A stretch of DNA of 64,000 nucleotides, taken from NCBI RefSeq assembly GCF_000744255.1, contig NZ_JQLO01000001.1:62001-126000 (forward strand), written 5' to 3'. The first letter of the stretch is position 1. Each line of letters starts with the position of its first letter. The notes under the pieces were generated by a model, which was not told the DNA's origin, ran no database searches, and saw only the letters and a list, made by a program, of their open reading frames with translations. The translations under genes and the position numbers were made by a program. Origin of the DNA: Carnobacterium divergens DSM 20623 (GTDB lineage Bacteria; Bacillota; Bacilli; Lactobacillales; Carnobacteriaceae). This document shows positions 26,334 through 35,785 of this stretch, in pieces.

Positions 26334-27242
26334 ATGTCAATTAAACAAATAAAAAAACAATTTCCCAATGTGACGATGAAAGAAAATGAACCTTTAGCCA
26401 ATTACACGTATACTGAAACCGGCGGACCAGCTGATTTACTTATTTTCCCAAAGACTGAAAAAGAAGTGGTAGAGCTTGTGACGTGGATCAAGGAATTTGA
26501 TTTGCCTTTAACAGTACTTGGTAATGCTAGCAATTTGATTGTAAAAGACGGTGGGATTCGTGGAGTCGTGATGATTTTGACGGACATGAAAGCTATTGTT
26601 GTGGAAGGCAATCGAGTCATTGCTCAAAGTGGTGCTAAGTTAATCGATACTTCCTATGCTGGTCTAAAAGCAAGTTTAACGGGTTTGGAATTTGCATGTG
26701 GCATTCCAGGTAGTATTGGTGGAGCGGTATTTATGAATGCAGGAGCTTATGAAGGTGAAGTTAGTGAAGTGCTAGAAAGCGCGCTTGTTTTAACATCTGA
26801 AGGTGAAGTAAAGCGATTATCGAATCAAGAATTAGAGTTTAGCTATCGCCACAGCGCGCTACAAGCAAATGGCAGTATTATTTTAGAAGCCGTTTTTGCT
26901 TTGAAAAAAGGCGATCATGAAATGATTCAAAAACGAATGGAAGAATTGACGTTTTTACGTGAATCGAAGCAACCGTTAGAATACCCATCTTGCGGGAGTG
27001 TTTTTAAACGACCAACAGGCTATTTTACTGGAAAATTGATTCAAGAAGCAGGATTACAAGGTAAGATTTGGGGGGGCGCTCAAATTTCTGAAAAACATGC
27101 AGGTTTTATTGTGAATATTAATCAAGCAACGGCTACTGATTATATTGAATTGATTGCTCATATCCAAGAAGTCATTTTAAAAAATGCTGGTGTTGAATTG
27201 GAGACCGAAGTTCGAATTATCGGGGAAGATCCAATTGTATAA
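26334..27242 (+). CDS. murB: UDP-N-acetylenolpyruvoylglucosamine reductase
   Basis: 302 residues, type II MurB. Reduces UDP-GlcNAc-enolpyruvate to UDP-MurNAc using FAD and NADPH in peptidoglycan precursor synthesis. TGGPADLLIFP and LGNASNLIVKDGG form the FAD site; YRHSALQ, SCGSVFKRP (active-site Ser) and KHAGFIVN complete the set. GAGAGG precedes the ATG. Monocistronic; a weak T-rich element follows at 27252-27291. Confidence 0.95.
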   Translation: MSIKQIKKQFPNVTMKENEPLANYTYTETGGPADLLIFPKTEKEVVELVTWIKEFDLPLTVLGNASNLIVKDGGIRGVVMILTDMKAIVVEGNRVIAQSGAKLIDTSYAGLKASLTGLEFACGIPGSIGGAVFMNAGAYEGEVSEVLESALVLTSEGEVKRLSNQELEFSYRHSALQANGSIILEAVFALKKGDHEMIQKRMEELTFLRESKQPLEYPSCGSVFKRPTGYFTGKLIQEAGLQGKIWGGAQISEKHAGFIVNINQATATDYIELIAHIQEVILKNAGVELETEVRIIGEDPIV

Positions 27243-27326
27243 TGACCGAACTAGAAGTGCTACTATTGAATGATGGGGCCTTCTTTTTTTTGAGCTCATT
27301 AAAATGAAGATTTGAATGACTATTAG

Positions 27327-27355
27327 TTGACTATTTAAAGCGACAACTTTAAAAT
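27327..27355 (+). promoter_or_regulatory. Promoter of the SAM hydrolase-ECF operon
   Basis: -35 TTGACT (27327-27332), 17-base spacer, -10 TAAAAT (27350-27355). The ~85-base leader that follows shows no recognisable S-box or SMK riboswitch. Confidence 0.65.
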
Positions 27356-27439
27356 GAAATAGATTAGAAAAAAATGAAAAAAATCTAATAATCATAAACA
27401 CTTAAACTAGTTATTAAGTATAAATGGGGGATGACAATA

Positions 27440-28297
27440 ATGGGGAAATATTTAGTATTGCAAACAGATTTTGGTTTAGGCGATGGAGCCGTTAGTGCGA
27501 TGTATGGTGTAGCGCATATGGTAAGTGATGAAGTGGTTGTGGAGAATTTAACCCATGATATTCCACCTTACGATATTTGGGTGGCTTCTTATCGATTGTA
27601 TCAAACCGTACAATATTGGCCAAAGGGAACAGTTTTTGTTTCAGTTGTAGATCCTGGAGTTGGCAGTGATCGTAGAAGTATTGTGTGTAAAACGGAATCA
27701 GGTCACTATATCATCACGCCAGATAATGGTTCATTAACACATATTAAGCACTATCAAGGGTTAGCAGAAGTACGTCGAATTGATGAATTAACCAGCCGTT
27801 TGCCTCATTCTGAGGAAAGTCATACTTTCCACGGTCGGGATATTTATGCCTATAACGGTGCACGATTAGCGAGTGGTGAAATCAATTTTGAAGATTTAGG
27901 TGAAGTAGTGGAGCCAGAAACGTTGCAACAGTTAGAATTAGTAGATGCAAATGAAGCAAAAGGGATTTTAACAGGTAGCATCGATGTATTGGATATTCGT
28001 TTTGGTTCTTTATGGACGAATATTCCATTAGCGCTATTTAAAGAAGCTGGAATTGTCCATGGCGATTCAATTCAAGTGTCTATTTTTCATGAAGGCAACC
28101 AAGTGTATCAAAATATTATGATGTTTGCTAAATCATTTGCAGATGTTCATATTGGGGAACCGCTCGTTTATGTTAATTCATTAGTAAATATGGGTGTAGC
28201 TGTTAATCAAGATTCATTTTCACGCTTGTATCACATTGGAACCGGGTCTTCTTGGACGATTCAATTGCGTAAGGCACCAAAAGTAATTTTTGACTAA
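27440..28297 (+). CDS. SAM hydrolase (DUF62, S-adenosyl-L-methionine hydroxide adenosyltransferase)
   Basis: 285 residues from the ATG at 27440 (GGGGG nine bases upstream; the ATG at 27431 abuts that site). LQTDFGLGDGAVSAM at the N-terminus with the Asp near the active site, VSVVDPGVGSDR and HTFHGRDIYA are family signatures. Known DUF62 enzymes split SAM into adenosine and methionine using water. The gene is followed 21 bases later by an ECF transporter S component, ATPase and T component, a combination that points to handling of a SAM-, adenosine- or methionine-related compound. Confidence 0.88.
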   Translation: MGKYLVLQTDFGLGDGAVSAMYGVAHMVSDEVVVENLTHDIPPYDIWVASYRLYQTVQYWPKGTVFVSVVDPGVGSDRRSIVCKTESGHYIITPDNGSLTHIKHYQGLAEVRRIDELTSRLPHSEESHTFHGRDIYAYNGARLASGEINFEDLGEVVEPETLQQLELVDANEAKGILTGSIDVLDIRFGSLWTNIPLALFKEAGIVHGDSIQVSIFHEGNQVYQNIMMFAKSFADVHIGEPLVYVNSLVNMGVAVNQDSFSRLYHIGTGSSWTIQLRKAPKVIFD

Positions 28298-28318
28298 AAG
28301 AAAATTGGAGGAAAAGAA

Positions 28319-28870
28319 ATGAAAAAAGAATTATCAGTAAAAACCATTGTAGCAATTGGAATCGGTTCGGCATTATTTGTTATTTTAGGTCGTTTTGCAG
28401 TGATTCCAACAGGTATTCCAAATACAAACTTAGAAACAACCTATCCATTTTTAGCGTTGATGGCAGTTTTATTTGGTCCGATTGCAGGTGGTTTGATTGG
28501 TTTGATTGGTCATACACTTAAGGATTTCACAACGTATGGTGGAGCTTGGTGGAGTTGGATTGTGTGTTCAGGAATTATTGGCGTGATTTATGGTCTTGCA
28601 GGAAGTAAAATTAGACTGGCAGCAGGTGAATTTGGAAAGAAAGAAATATTCCGCTTTAATGTGTATCAAGTAATTGGGAATATTATTGTTTGGGCAGGAA
28701 TTGCACCCGTTTTAGATATTTTAATATACAGTGAACCGGCGAATAAAGTCTTTGCACAAGGCGTCTTAGCGAGTGTTTTGAATATTATTTCAGTGGGAAT
28801 CATAGGCACGCTAATGATGGTTGTATATGCTGCTACTCGTACGAAAAAAGGGAGTTTGAAAAAAGACTAG
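28319..28870 (+). CDS. ECF transporter substrate-binding (S) component, UPF0397 family
   Basis: 183 residues with five or six hydrophobic segments. [29 protein letters not shown] and [18 protein letters not shown] are the UPF0397 (PF07155) signature, including the Ala/Gly motif that docks onto the T subunit. GGAGG precedes the ATG. Comparative-genomics annotation links UPF0397 with methionine-regulated ECF systems (MtsA-type); the actual ligand is unproven. The SAM hydrolase just upstream supports a methionine/SAM-related substrate. Confidence 0.82.
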   Translation: MKKELSVKTIVAIGIGSALFVILGRFAVIPTGIPNTNLETTYPFLALMAVLFGPIAGGLIGLIGHTLKDFTTYGGAWWSWIVCSGIIGVIYGLAGSKIRLAAGEFGKKEIFRFNVYQVIGNIIVWAGIAPVLDILIYSEPANKVFAQGVLASVLNIISVGIIGTLMMVVYAATRTKKGSLKKD

Positions 28871-28895
28871 TATTAGTGGTAAAATCTAATTGTGA

Positions 28896-28928
28896 AGCTG
28901 AGTGGAAAACAAGCCCTCAGTTTTTTTA
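28896..28928 (+). terminator. Hairpin with T-run inside the ECF operon (partial terminator or attenuator)
   Basis: CTGAG(T)GG pairs with CC(C)CTCAG, a short stem followed by seven T, lying between the S-component and ATPase genes. No second strong promoter is obvious after it. Confidence 0.6.
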
Positions 28929-28976
28929 ATATTAATAGGTACTTAAATTTATAAATAATGGAAGTGGAGAATTAAA

Positions 28977-30686
28977 ATGAAGAAACCATTGATCACATTT
29001 GAAAACTTTACGTTCCAATACCATAGTCAATCAGAGCCGACTTTATATGATCTTGATTTAACCATTTATGAAGGGGAAAAAGTCTTGGTTGTTGGGCCAA
29101 GTGGTTCAGGAAAGTCAACTTTTGCTCAATGCATAAATGGGTTGATTCCGAATATGTATGAAGGAACAATAAACGGTTCCGTAATGGTAAATGGAAAAAA
29201 TTTAAAAGATAGCAGTGTTGTAGACTTGTCTTTTGATGTAGGAACGGTTTTGCAAGATCCAGATGGTCAATTCATTGGGCTGACGGTGGCTGAAGATATT
29301 GCCTTTTCTTTGGAAAATGATGCAGTCTCACAAAGTTCAATGAAGCAAGTTGTTCAAAAATGGTCAAAAGTAGTGGAGATTTCATCACATTTAGACAGCC
29401 GACCACAAGATTTATCGGGAGGCCAAAAACAGCGAGTGTCGATGGCTGGGGTATTAGTAGATGAAGTGCCAATTTTATTATTTGACGAGCCGCTAGCTAA
29501 TTTAGATCCAGCTGCTGGAAAGCAAGCAATTGAATTAATCGACCAAATTCATCAAGAATCGAAGACAACTGTTTTAATTATTGAGCATCGTTTAGAAGAT
29601 GTGTTGTATTGTGATGTTGACCGTATTTTGGTTTTTTCAGAAGGACGAATCATTTCAGATTGTGGGCCAGATGAACTGCTACGCACAGATATTTTAACGG
29701 AAACGGGAATTCGCGAGCCATTATATGTCACTGCTATGAAATACGCTGGAGTTGATTTAGAAGCATTGCCAGATTTAGCGAATTTAAAAAAATTACACAG
29801 TCCGTATTTGAAAGAGGAAATGGAACAGTGGTTGAATGCAATCCCTGAAATTCGTATTCCAAAGCATGAAACGCCGTTATTGACGTTAGAAGATCTTTCG
29901 TATCGTTATCGTAAAGACAAGCCCTTTGTGTTAGATGACGTTTCAGTGACGTTTAATAAGGGAGAGATGTTAAGTATTGTTGGGAAAAATGGTGCGGGTA
30001 AATCAACGCTATCGAAGGCTATTTGTGGATTTATCAAGCCAAGTTTTAAGGAGATGCGTTGGGAAGGGACTGATTTTTCAACATTGTCTATTAAGGAGCG
30101 AGCAGATCATATTGGGTATGTGATGCAGAATCCAAATCAAATGATTTCTAAGACGATGATTTTTGATGAGGTAGCGTTAGGTCTAGTATTGCGAGGCGTT
30201 TCAGAAGAAGAAATTAAAAAACGAGTTGAAAAAGTTTTAAAAATTTGTGGACTGTATTCTTACCGGAATTGGCCTATTTCAGCGTTGAGTTTTGGACAAA
30301 AAAAACGCGTGACGATTGCAGCTATTTTAGTATTAAATCCAGAAATGATTATTTTGGATGAACCGACAGCGGGACAAGATTTTAAACATTACACAGAGAT
30401 GATGACATTTTTAGAAAAGCTTAATCGGCTAGGTGTAAGTGTTGTGATGATCACTCATGACATGCATTTGATGTTAGAATATACCAATCGTGCGCTAGTT
30501 GTAGCAGATGGAGAAATTTTAGCAGATACAGAGTCCGTTAATGTTTTGACAGATCAAGAATTAATTAAAAAGGCATCGTTAAAAGAAACCACTTTATTTA
30601 CTTTTGCTAAAGTTCTTGGAATGGCGGATCCATTTAGTTTTACGAAGAAATTTATAGCTTATGATCGTGAGGTGCGTCTAAAATGA
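28977..30686 (+). CDS. ECF transporter ATPase with two fused nucleotide-binding domains (YkoD-like)
   Basis: 569 residues. First domain: Walker [10 protein letters not shown], signature LSGGQKQRV, Walker [15 protein letters not shown]-loop IIEHRLED. Second domain: Walker [10 protein letters not shown], signature LSFGQKKRV, Walker [14 protein letters not shown]-loop ITHDMH. A fused pair replaces the separate EcfA/EcfA' subunits, as in dedicated (group I-like) ECF systems. TGGAG precedes the ATG. It overlaps the T-component gene by 4 bases (ATGA). Confidence 0.92.
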   Translation: MKKPLITFENFTFQYHSQSEPTLYDLDLTIYEGEKVLVVGPSGSGKSTFAQCINGLIPNMYEGTINGSVMVNGKNLKDSSVVDLSFDVGTVLQDPDGQFIGLTVAEDIAFSLENDAVSQSSMKQVVQKWSKVVEISSHLDSRPQDLSGGQKQRVSMAGVLVDEVPILLFDEPLANLDPAAGKQAIELIDQIHQESKTTVLIIEHRLEDVLYCDVDRILVFSEGRIISDCGPDELLRTDILTETGIREPLYVTAMKYAGVDLEALPDLANLKKLHSPYLKEEMEQWLNAIPEIRIPKHETPLLTLEDLSYRYRKDKPFVLDDVSVTFNKGEMLSIVGKNGAGKSTLSKAICGFIKPSFKEMRWEGTDFSTLSIKERADHIGYVMQNPNQMISKTMIFDEVALGLVLRGVSEEEIKKRVEKVLKICGLYSYRNWPISALSFGQKKRVTIAAILVLNPEMIILDEPTAGQDFKHYTEMMTFLEKLNRLGVSVVMITHDMHLMLEYTNRALVVADGEILADTESVNVLTDQELIKKASLKETTLFTFAKVLGMADPFSFTKKFIAYDREVRLK

Positions 30687-31516
30687 GTGACCAACAAATT
30701 TTAGGATATATTCCAGAGAACACACCTATTCACCGCTTAAATGGTGCGTCTAAATTAATTTGTTTAATTTTACTTTCAGTTGCTTGTATGACGACCTTTG
30801 ATACGCGTTTTTTAATTTTTATGAGTCTATTTTCGTTAGCTTTATTTAAGGTGTCACATATTAAATGGCGTCAAATCTCTTTTGTTTTAAAATTTATTTT
30901 CTTTTTTTCATTGTTGAATATTGTGGCAGTTTACCTGTTTTCACCAGAATATGGAGTCGATTTATATGGATCTAGAACGGTTTTGGTTGAAGGTATTGGG
31001 AGGTATACGATTACAAGTGAGCAATTATTTTATGAATTTAATCTGATTTTGAAATACTTCTGTACGATTCCGTTGGCACTGATTTTCTTATTAACTACGA
31101 ATCCAAGTGAATTTGCTTCAAGCTTGAATCGAATTGGGATTAGTTATAAGATCAGCTATGCTGTGGCGTTAGCGATGCGTTATATTCCAGATATCCAAGA
31201 AGATTTTTATAGCATTTCTCAAGCACAGCAAGCAAGAGGGTTTGAGATGTCAAAAAAAGGGCGTTTGCTCTCTAGAATCAAAGGGATTGCACGAATTATT
31301 TTGCCGTTGATTTTTTCAAGTCTGGATCGGATTGAAGTTATTAGCACAGCAATGGAATTGAGGCGTTTTGGTAAGAATAAAAAACGTACGTGGTATGCGG
31401 AAAGGCCCTATCAAAAGATGGATTATTTTGTAGTAATTGTTGCAATTGTTATTTCAATCATAAGTTTTAGCCTGTTTTATGTAAATGGCAGTCGATTTTA
31501 TAATCCGTTTCATTGA
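30683..31516 (+). CDS. ECF transporter transmembrane (T) component
   Basis: 277 residues with about five membrane helices, starting within the ATPase stop (ATGA). Coupling-helix motifs typical of EcfT are visible: AQQARGFEM and later AMELRRFG (the two Ala-Arg-Gly-like signatures that contact the ATPases). Completes the S-AA-T set of this operon, giving a dedicated importer rather than one sharing the general EcfAA'T module. Confidence 0.9.
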   Translation: MSDQQILGYIPENTPIHRLNGASKLICLILLSVACMTTFDTRFLIFMSLFSLALFKVSHIKWRQISFVLKFIFFFSLLNIVAVYLFSPEYGVDLYGSRTVLVEGIGRYTITSEQLFYEFNLILKYFCTIPLALIFLLTTNPSEFASSLNRIGISYKISYAVALAMRYIPDIQEDFYSISQAQQARGFEMSKKGRLLSRIKGIARIILPLIFSSLDRIEVISTAMELRRFGKNKKRTWYAERPYQKMDYFVVIVAIVISIISFSLFYVNGSRFYNPFH

Positions 31517-31550
31517 AAAAATTGTGAAGCTTGTCTTCACGATTTTTTTC
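31516..31550 (+). terminator. Terminator of the ECF operon
   Basis: AATTGTGAAG pairs with CTTCACGATT across CTTGT with one mismatch and runs into TTTTTTC. Confidence 0.85.
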
Positions 31551-31716
31551 TTTTTAATGGTCGTTAATTAAAGAAATTCTCATAAAAATACCATTGAAAA
31601 ATGAAGTTCCTTTTATAACGAAAAAAAAGAAAGAATAAAATAGCTTGATATAAAAGGAAAGCAGAGGATGAAATTCAATTTTTTTCGAACTTTATAAAAA
31701 CAATCCTGTATTTTTA

Positions 31717-31725
31717 TGCTATAAT
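31717..31725 (+). promoter_or_regulatory. Extended -10 promoter of the antiporter gene
   Basis: TGCTATAAT, an extended -10, lies ~48 bases before the start codon; no good -35 is seen. Confidence 0.55.
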
Positions 31726-31773
31726 TTACACTAGTGATTAAAATAAAAAACTTATAAGGAAGTGAATAGACCT

Positions 31774-33879
31774 TTGCCAATTTTAGAAGGAGCCATTATT
31801 TTATTTGTCCTAGTTGTGGTGTCTAATATTATCAGCCATTACATTGTTTCAATTCCAACAGCCCTAATTCAAGTCGCATTAGGCTTGATGGCCGCATTAT
31901 TTTTTGGAATTCAAATTGAACTGGAGACAAGTTGGTTTATGCTCTTGTTTGTTGCCCCACTTCTATATAATGACGGAAGGCACTATCCTAAACGGGATTT
32001 ATGGAAATTAAGAATCCCTATTTTTGGGAATTCAATTCTTTTAGTTTTTCTAACGACAATTGTTGGTGGGTATATTATTACTGCCATGACTGATAATAAA
32101 ATTCCATTGGCGGCAGCGTTTGCCTTAGCTGCTATTTTATCGCCAACCGATCCAGTAGCGGTAAACGGGATTGCAGAGCAAGTAAAACTTCCAACTGGAA
32201 TTTTGCGCCTTGTTCGTGGAGAAAGTTTAGTTAATGATGCCAGTGGTTTGATTGCCTTTAAATATGCAATTGCAGCAACTGTGACAGGTGCGTTTTCTTT
32301 AAAAGAAGCTACGCTTGATTTTTTCTATATGGCAATTGTGGGAATGATTCTTGGGATTGTTCTAGAGCTTTTGCTGTATGCGTTGAAAAATTGGTTAAGC
32401 AGCCAAGGGATTAAAGACGTTGTCTTGCATACCTTGATTCAAATCTTAACCCCATTTATGATTTACTTAATTGTTGAAGATTTATTCCACGCATCAGGTG
32501 TTATTGCAGTAGTAGCCGCAGGTGTTGTGGCGAATAACAAGCAAGTGTTAGTAGAAAATCGAATGGCTGAAGTTCGAATTGTAACGGAGCGGACATGGGA
32601 CGTGATTATTTACTTGTTAAATGGATTGGTGTTCTTGATTCTTGGAATCGAGCTGCCATTTGCCATGCGTTCAGCTTTAAAGAACCCATTGATGGGAAAT
32701 TTTCTGCTAGTAGAATATGTAATCATTCTTTGGTTAGTGATTTTGATTTTAAGAATTTTATGGACGTACAGTTACATGTGGTTTGATTTTTCATTTGGGA
32801 AACACAAAAAAGAAGTGAAACCAAGTTTTAAAATTGCGTTGATGTCAGGTTTGACAGGAGTTCGTGGTGCTGTGACAATGGCCGGTATTTTATCTGTCCC
32901 ATATGTATTGAACTCTGGTGAGGCTTTCCCTGGCAGAGCAATTATGTTATTTTTAGCATCTGGCGTAATTGTAGCAACCTTGATTGCCGCAACAGTTGCA
33001 TTGCCTTTCTTAACAAAATCGAAACGCCGTTTAGTGACTTCAGGGGATGAACTAGCTGATTATCCTGAAGAGGAAACAGATAGCTCTGCAGATGATGATT
33101 TAAAGGAAGCGCAAGCTAGAATTCATATTATGCAAGTTGCGATTCGTACGATTGAACAAGAAAGTCGGCCGGAAAATCGAATGGCCTCCTATGATTTAAT
33201 TCATGAGTACAACCATATGATCCGTCGCTTACAAATGGAGTACAACAGCCAAGAAACGATTACTCGCTTTTTAAAAGATGAGGTGAGTATTCGCTTAATT
33301 GCAATTGCAGCAGAAGTTGAAAAAGTGAAGGAACTAAAAGAGAATGGGTCAGTTGATAAAGAAACAGCTGAACAATATTTACAAGTTCTTGCTAGACGTC
33401 AAAACGGTTTAAATAGTGATATTGGTTCGCGTTTAAATCACGGTTGGATTTTATTGAAACGAACCTACCGTAAAAGTTTACGTGGTCTTTTAAGACTAAA
33501 AAAAGGAGCCTCGTATCAAGAGCAGTATCGTAAACGCCTTGCTTTAGAAAAAGAAGCGGCTAAAAGTGCGATACGTAAACTATCAGAGTACATGAAAAAA
33601 GAATTGAAAAAAGATGGGAAGGTGGATAAGACCATCGCTTACCATTTGATTGTTGAATACCGTAATAAAATTGAACGGATCAAACGCTTTGGTGAAGATT
33701 ATTCAGAAGAATATGAAAAACAATTGCAAGAGTTGCGTTTAAAAGCTTTAAATTCAGAAAGAACCGACATCCAAAAAATGTTTGAGAATGGTGAAATCAG
33801 CCGTGAATTAGCGAATTTATTGCGCCGTTTTGTAAACTATACAGAAAGCTCGGTCATGGATATTGGAAATGAAGAGTAA
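31774..33879 (+). CDS. Cation:proton antiporter, CPA1/NhaP family
   Basis: 701 residues from a TTG at 31774; the Shine-Dalgarno match AAGGAAGTGAA spans 31756-31766, giving 7-base spacing, whereas the GTG at 31762 lies inside it. About 12 membrane helices in the first ~420 residues, with the ion-binding motif SPTDPVAV and GESLVNDASG, then FLILGIELPF and GVRGAVTMA. The C-terminal ~280 residues are a cytoplasmic, highly charged, helical region with repeated helical hairpins, likely regulatory. Exchanges Na+ (or K+) for H+. Monocistronic. Confidence 0.9.
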   Translation: MPILEGAIILFVLVVVSNIISHYIVSIPTALIQVALGLMAALFFGIQIELETSWFMLLFVAPLLYNDGRHYPKRDLWKLRIPIFGNSILLVFLTTIVGGYIITAMTDNKIPLAAAFALAAILSPTDPVAVNGIAEQVKLPTGILRLVRGESLVNDASGLIAFKYAIAATVTGAFSLKEATLDFFYMAIVGMILGIVLELLLYALKNWLSSQGIKDVVLHTLIQILTPFMIYLIVEDLFHASGVIAVVAAGVVANNKQVLVENRMAEVRIVTERTWDVIIYLLNGLVFLILGIELPFAMRSALKNPLMGNFLLVEYVIILWLVILILRILWTYSYMWFDFSFGKHKKEVKPSFKIALMSGLTGVRGAVTMAGILSVPYVLNSGEAFPGRAIMLFLASGVIVATLIAATVALPFLTKSKRRLVTSGDELADYPEEETDSSADDDLKEAQARIHIMQVAIRTIEQESRPENRMASYDLIHEYNHMIRRLQMEYNSQETITRFLKDEVSIRLIAIAAEVEKVKELKENGSVDKETAEQYLQVLARRQNGLNSDIGSRLNHGWILLKRTYRKSLRGLLRLKKGASYQEQYRKRLALEKEAAKSAIRKLSEYMKKELKKDGKVDKTIAYHLIVEYRNKIERIKRFGEDYSEEYEKQLQELRLKALNSERTDIQKMFENGEISRELANLLRRFVNYTESSVMDIGNEE

Positions 33880-33913
33880 CTGTTATTTTATTAAATGAAA
33901 CTATTCAGAAAAG

Positions 33914-33957
33914 AACCCAAAAATAATTGATTTTTTTCAATTATTTTTGGGTTTTTT
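33914..33957 (+). terminator. Terminator after the antiporter gene
   Basis: AACCCAAAAATAATTGA pairs with TCAATTATTTTTGGGTT, ending in a T-run. Confidence 0.92.
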
Positions 33958-33959
33958 TC

Positions 33960-33987
33960 TTGTTTTTTTAGAAAAACGCGTTATAAT
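33960..33987 (+). promoter_or_regulatory. Promoter of the pot regulator/transporter operon
   Basis: -35 TTGTTT (33960-33965), 16-base spacer, perfect -10 TATAAT (33982-33987), placed directly after the upstream terminator T-tract. Confidence 0.65.
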
Positions 33988-33995
33988 ATATAAGG

Positions 33996-34066
33996 TTTAA
34001 GTAAACTTAATACTTAGTATAAGTAAACAATTGTCGTTTGAAGTTTAGTAAAAGTAAACTTCAAAC
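33996..34066 (+). promoter_or_regulatory. Series of three palindromes in the pot leader (candidate operator array)
   Basis: Downstream of the -10: TTAAGT-AA-ACTTAA (33997-34010), TACTTA-GTA-TAAGTA (34011-34025) and GTTTGAAGTTTA-GTAAAAG-TAAACTTCAAAC (34036-34066). They share AAGTAAAC-like half-sites. They sit between promoter and the regulator gene, as for an autoregulatory site; the last could also fold as an RNA hairpin. Confidence 0.6.
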
Positions 34067-34109
34067 TAAACAGATTCAAGAAAACCAATGGAACTAAAGG
34101 AGAATTTTA

Positions 34110-34652
34110 ATGGAAATTGGCAAGCGAATCAAAAATTTACGAATTCAAAAAAATTTAACGCAAGAAGAACTGGGAGAACGAACTGATTTAAGTAAAGGAT
34201 ATATCTCTCAATTAGAGCGAGATTTAAGCTCACCATCAATGGAGACTTTTTTTGATATTTTAGAAGTGTTAGGATGCAGTCCTAAAGACTTTTTTGAAGA
34301 AGGACAAAAAGAACAACGTGTGGTTTATTCAGCAGAGGAAATGACGGATTTTGAAGATGAAGAAAAGGGTTATCAAATGAAATGGCTCGTTCCTGAATCA
34401 AATGAAAATGAAATGGAACCTGTGTTGCTTACGTTTAAAGAATCAGGAGAGTTTAAAAAATTTGCGCCCTCTCTTTCAGAAACGTTTGGGTATGTAACGA
34501 AAGGCGCGATTTGTATTGAAATAGGCTTGAAACGTTATTATGCGAAAAAAGGCGAATCGATTTATTTTCATGGTACAAAAGAACATCAATTAAAAAATGA
34601 TTTTAATGGCGAAAGCCAGCTGTTACTTGTGGTAACGAACTCTTACTTATAA
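34110..34652 (+). CDS. XRE-family regulator with cupin domain, polyamine-linked (PuuR-like)
   Basis: 180 residues. N-terminal XRE helix-turn-helix (KRIKNLRIQKNLTQEELGERTDLSKGYISQLERD, residues ~5-40) followed by a C-terminal cupin (~105-178; ETFGYVTKGAICIEIG, GESIYFHGTKEHQLKN). AAAGGAG precedes the ATG. It is the first gene of an operon with potABCD, so it probably senses a polyamine through the cupin and controls its uptake. The three leader palindromes are the likely binding sites. Confidence 0.88.
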   Translation: MEIGKRIKNLRIQKNLTQEELGERTDLSKGYISQLERDLSSPSMETFFDILEVLGCSPKDFFEEGQKEQRVVYSAEEMTDFEDEEKGYQMKWLVPESNENEMEPVLLTFKESGEFKKFAPSLSETFGYVTKGAICIEIGLKRYYAKKGESIYFHGTKEHQLKNDFNGESQLLLVVTNSYL

Positions 34653-34679
34653 TGAAATCACCTAAAGGAGTTATTTAAA

Positions 34680-35774
34680 ATGACAAAAAATTCAATTATC
34701 GCATTTGAACATGTGGTGAAGCAATACGACGAGGATGAGCCGGTTTTAAAGCAAATTGATTTTGAAATTGAACGTGGCAAATTTTATACCTTATTAGGAC
34801 CATCTGGTTGTGGGAAAACAACGATTTTAAAATTGATTGCAGGGTTTATTGAAGCCTCAGAAGGAACGATTTTGTTAGATGGAAAAAAGGTTAACGATGT
34901 TCCAGCAAACAAGCGAAAAGTAAATACGGTTTTCCAAGACTACGCGTTATTTCCTCATATGAATGTCTTTGAAAATATCGCTTTTGGGCTAACGATTAAA
35001 AAAATGGATAAGACTTTGATTAAAGAGAAAGTAAAAGATGTACTAAAAATGGTTCAATTATCTGGTTATGAAAATCGTGGGATTAGTGAAATGTCAGGTG
35101 GTCAACGTCAGCGAGTAGCCATTGCACGAGCGTTAGTAAACGAACCAGAGGTCCTTTTATTAGATGAACCTTTATCAGCGTTAGATTTAAAGTTGAGAAC
35201 AGAAATGCAATATGAATTAAGAGCACTGCAACGTCGTTTAGGAATTACATTTGTATTTGTGACCCATGATCAAGAAGAAGCCTTGGCGATGAGCGATGAG
35301 ATTTTTGTAATGAACAAAGGGGAAATTATTCAAAGTGGAACGCCAGTGGATATTTATGACGAACCGATTAATCGCTTTGTTGCGAATTTTATTGGCGAAA
35401 GCAATATTGTAAAAGGTCATATGGTTGCTGATTACGAAGTGAAATTTGTCGGACATACCTTTGAATGTGTGGATGCAGGGATGAGAGATAATGAAGCCGT
35501 TGAGATCGTGATTCGCCCAGAAGATTTAGCCATTACATCAGTTGAAAAAGGCAAGCTGGCTGCAACCGTTGATACACAATTGTTCCGCGGCGTTCACTAT
35601 GAAATTATTTGTCATGATAGCGAAGCCAATGAGTGGGTGGTTCATTCGACTAAAAAAGCAACAATTGGAGCAAAAGTTGGCTTGTTTTTTGAAGCAGAGG
35701 ACATTCATGTTATGCGCTTTAATGAGACAGAAGAAGAATTTGATGCACGTTTAGAAAGTTACGAGGAAGATTAA
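34680..35774 (+). CDS. potA: Spermidine/putrescine ABC transporter ATP-binding protein
   Basis: 364 residues. Walker [10 protein letters not shown], signature MSGGQRQRV, Walker [17 protein letters not shown], switch His in [10 protein letters not shown]-terminal TOBE-type domain from ~residue 235 ([22 protein letters not shown]). Energises polyamine import. AAAGGAG precedes the ATG 27 bases after the regulator gene. Followed closely by potB, potC and potD. Confidence 0.95.
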   Translation: MTKNSIIAFEHVVKQYDEDEPVLKQIDFEIERGKFYTLLGPSGCGKTTILKLIAGFIEASEGTILLDGKKVNDVPANKRKVNTVFQDYALFPHMNVFENIAFGLTIKKMDKTLIKEKVKDVLKMVQLSGYENRGISEMSGGQRQRVAIARALVNEPEVLLLDEPLSALDLKLRTEMQYELRALQRRLGITFVFVTHDQEEALAMSDEIFVMNKGEIIQSGTPVDIYDEPINRFVANFIGESNIVKGHMVADYEVKFVGHTFECVDAGMRDNEAVEIVIRPEDLAITSVEKGKLAATVDTQLFRGVHYEIICHDSEANEWVVHSTKKATIGAKVGLFFEAEDIHVMRFNETEEEFDARLESYEED

Positions 35775-35785
35775 GGAGGGGTGTT

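Noticed and set aside
27356-27439. SAM-sensing riboswitch (S-box or SMK box) ahead of the SAM hydrolase
   Set aside because: The leader after the promoter is only ~85 bases and shows no conserved core or terminator/anti-terminator pair.
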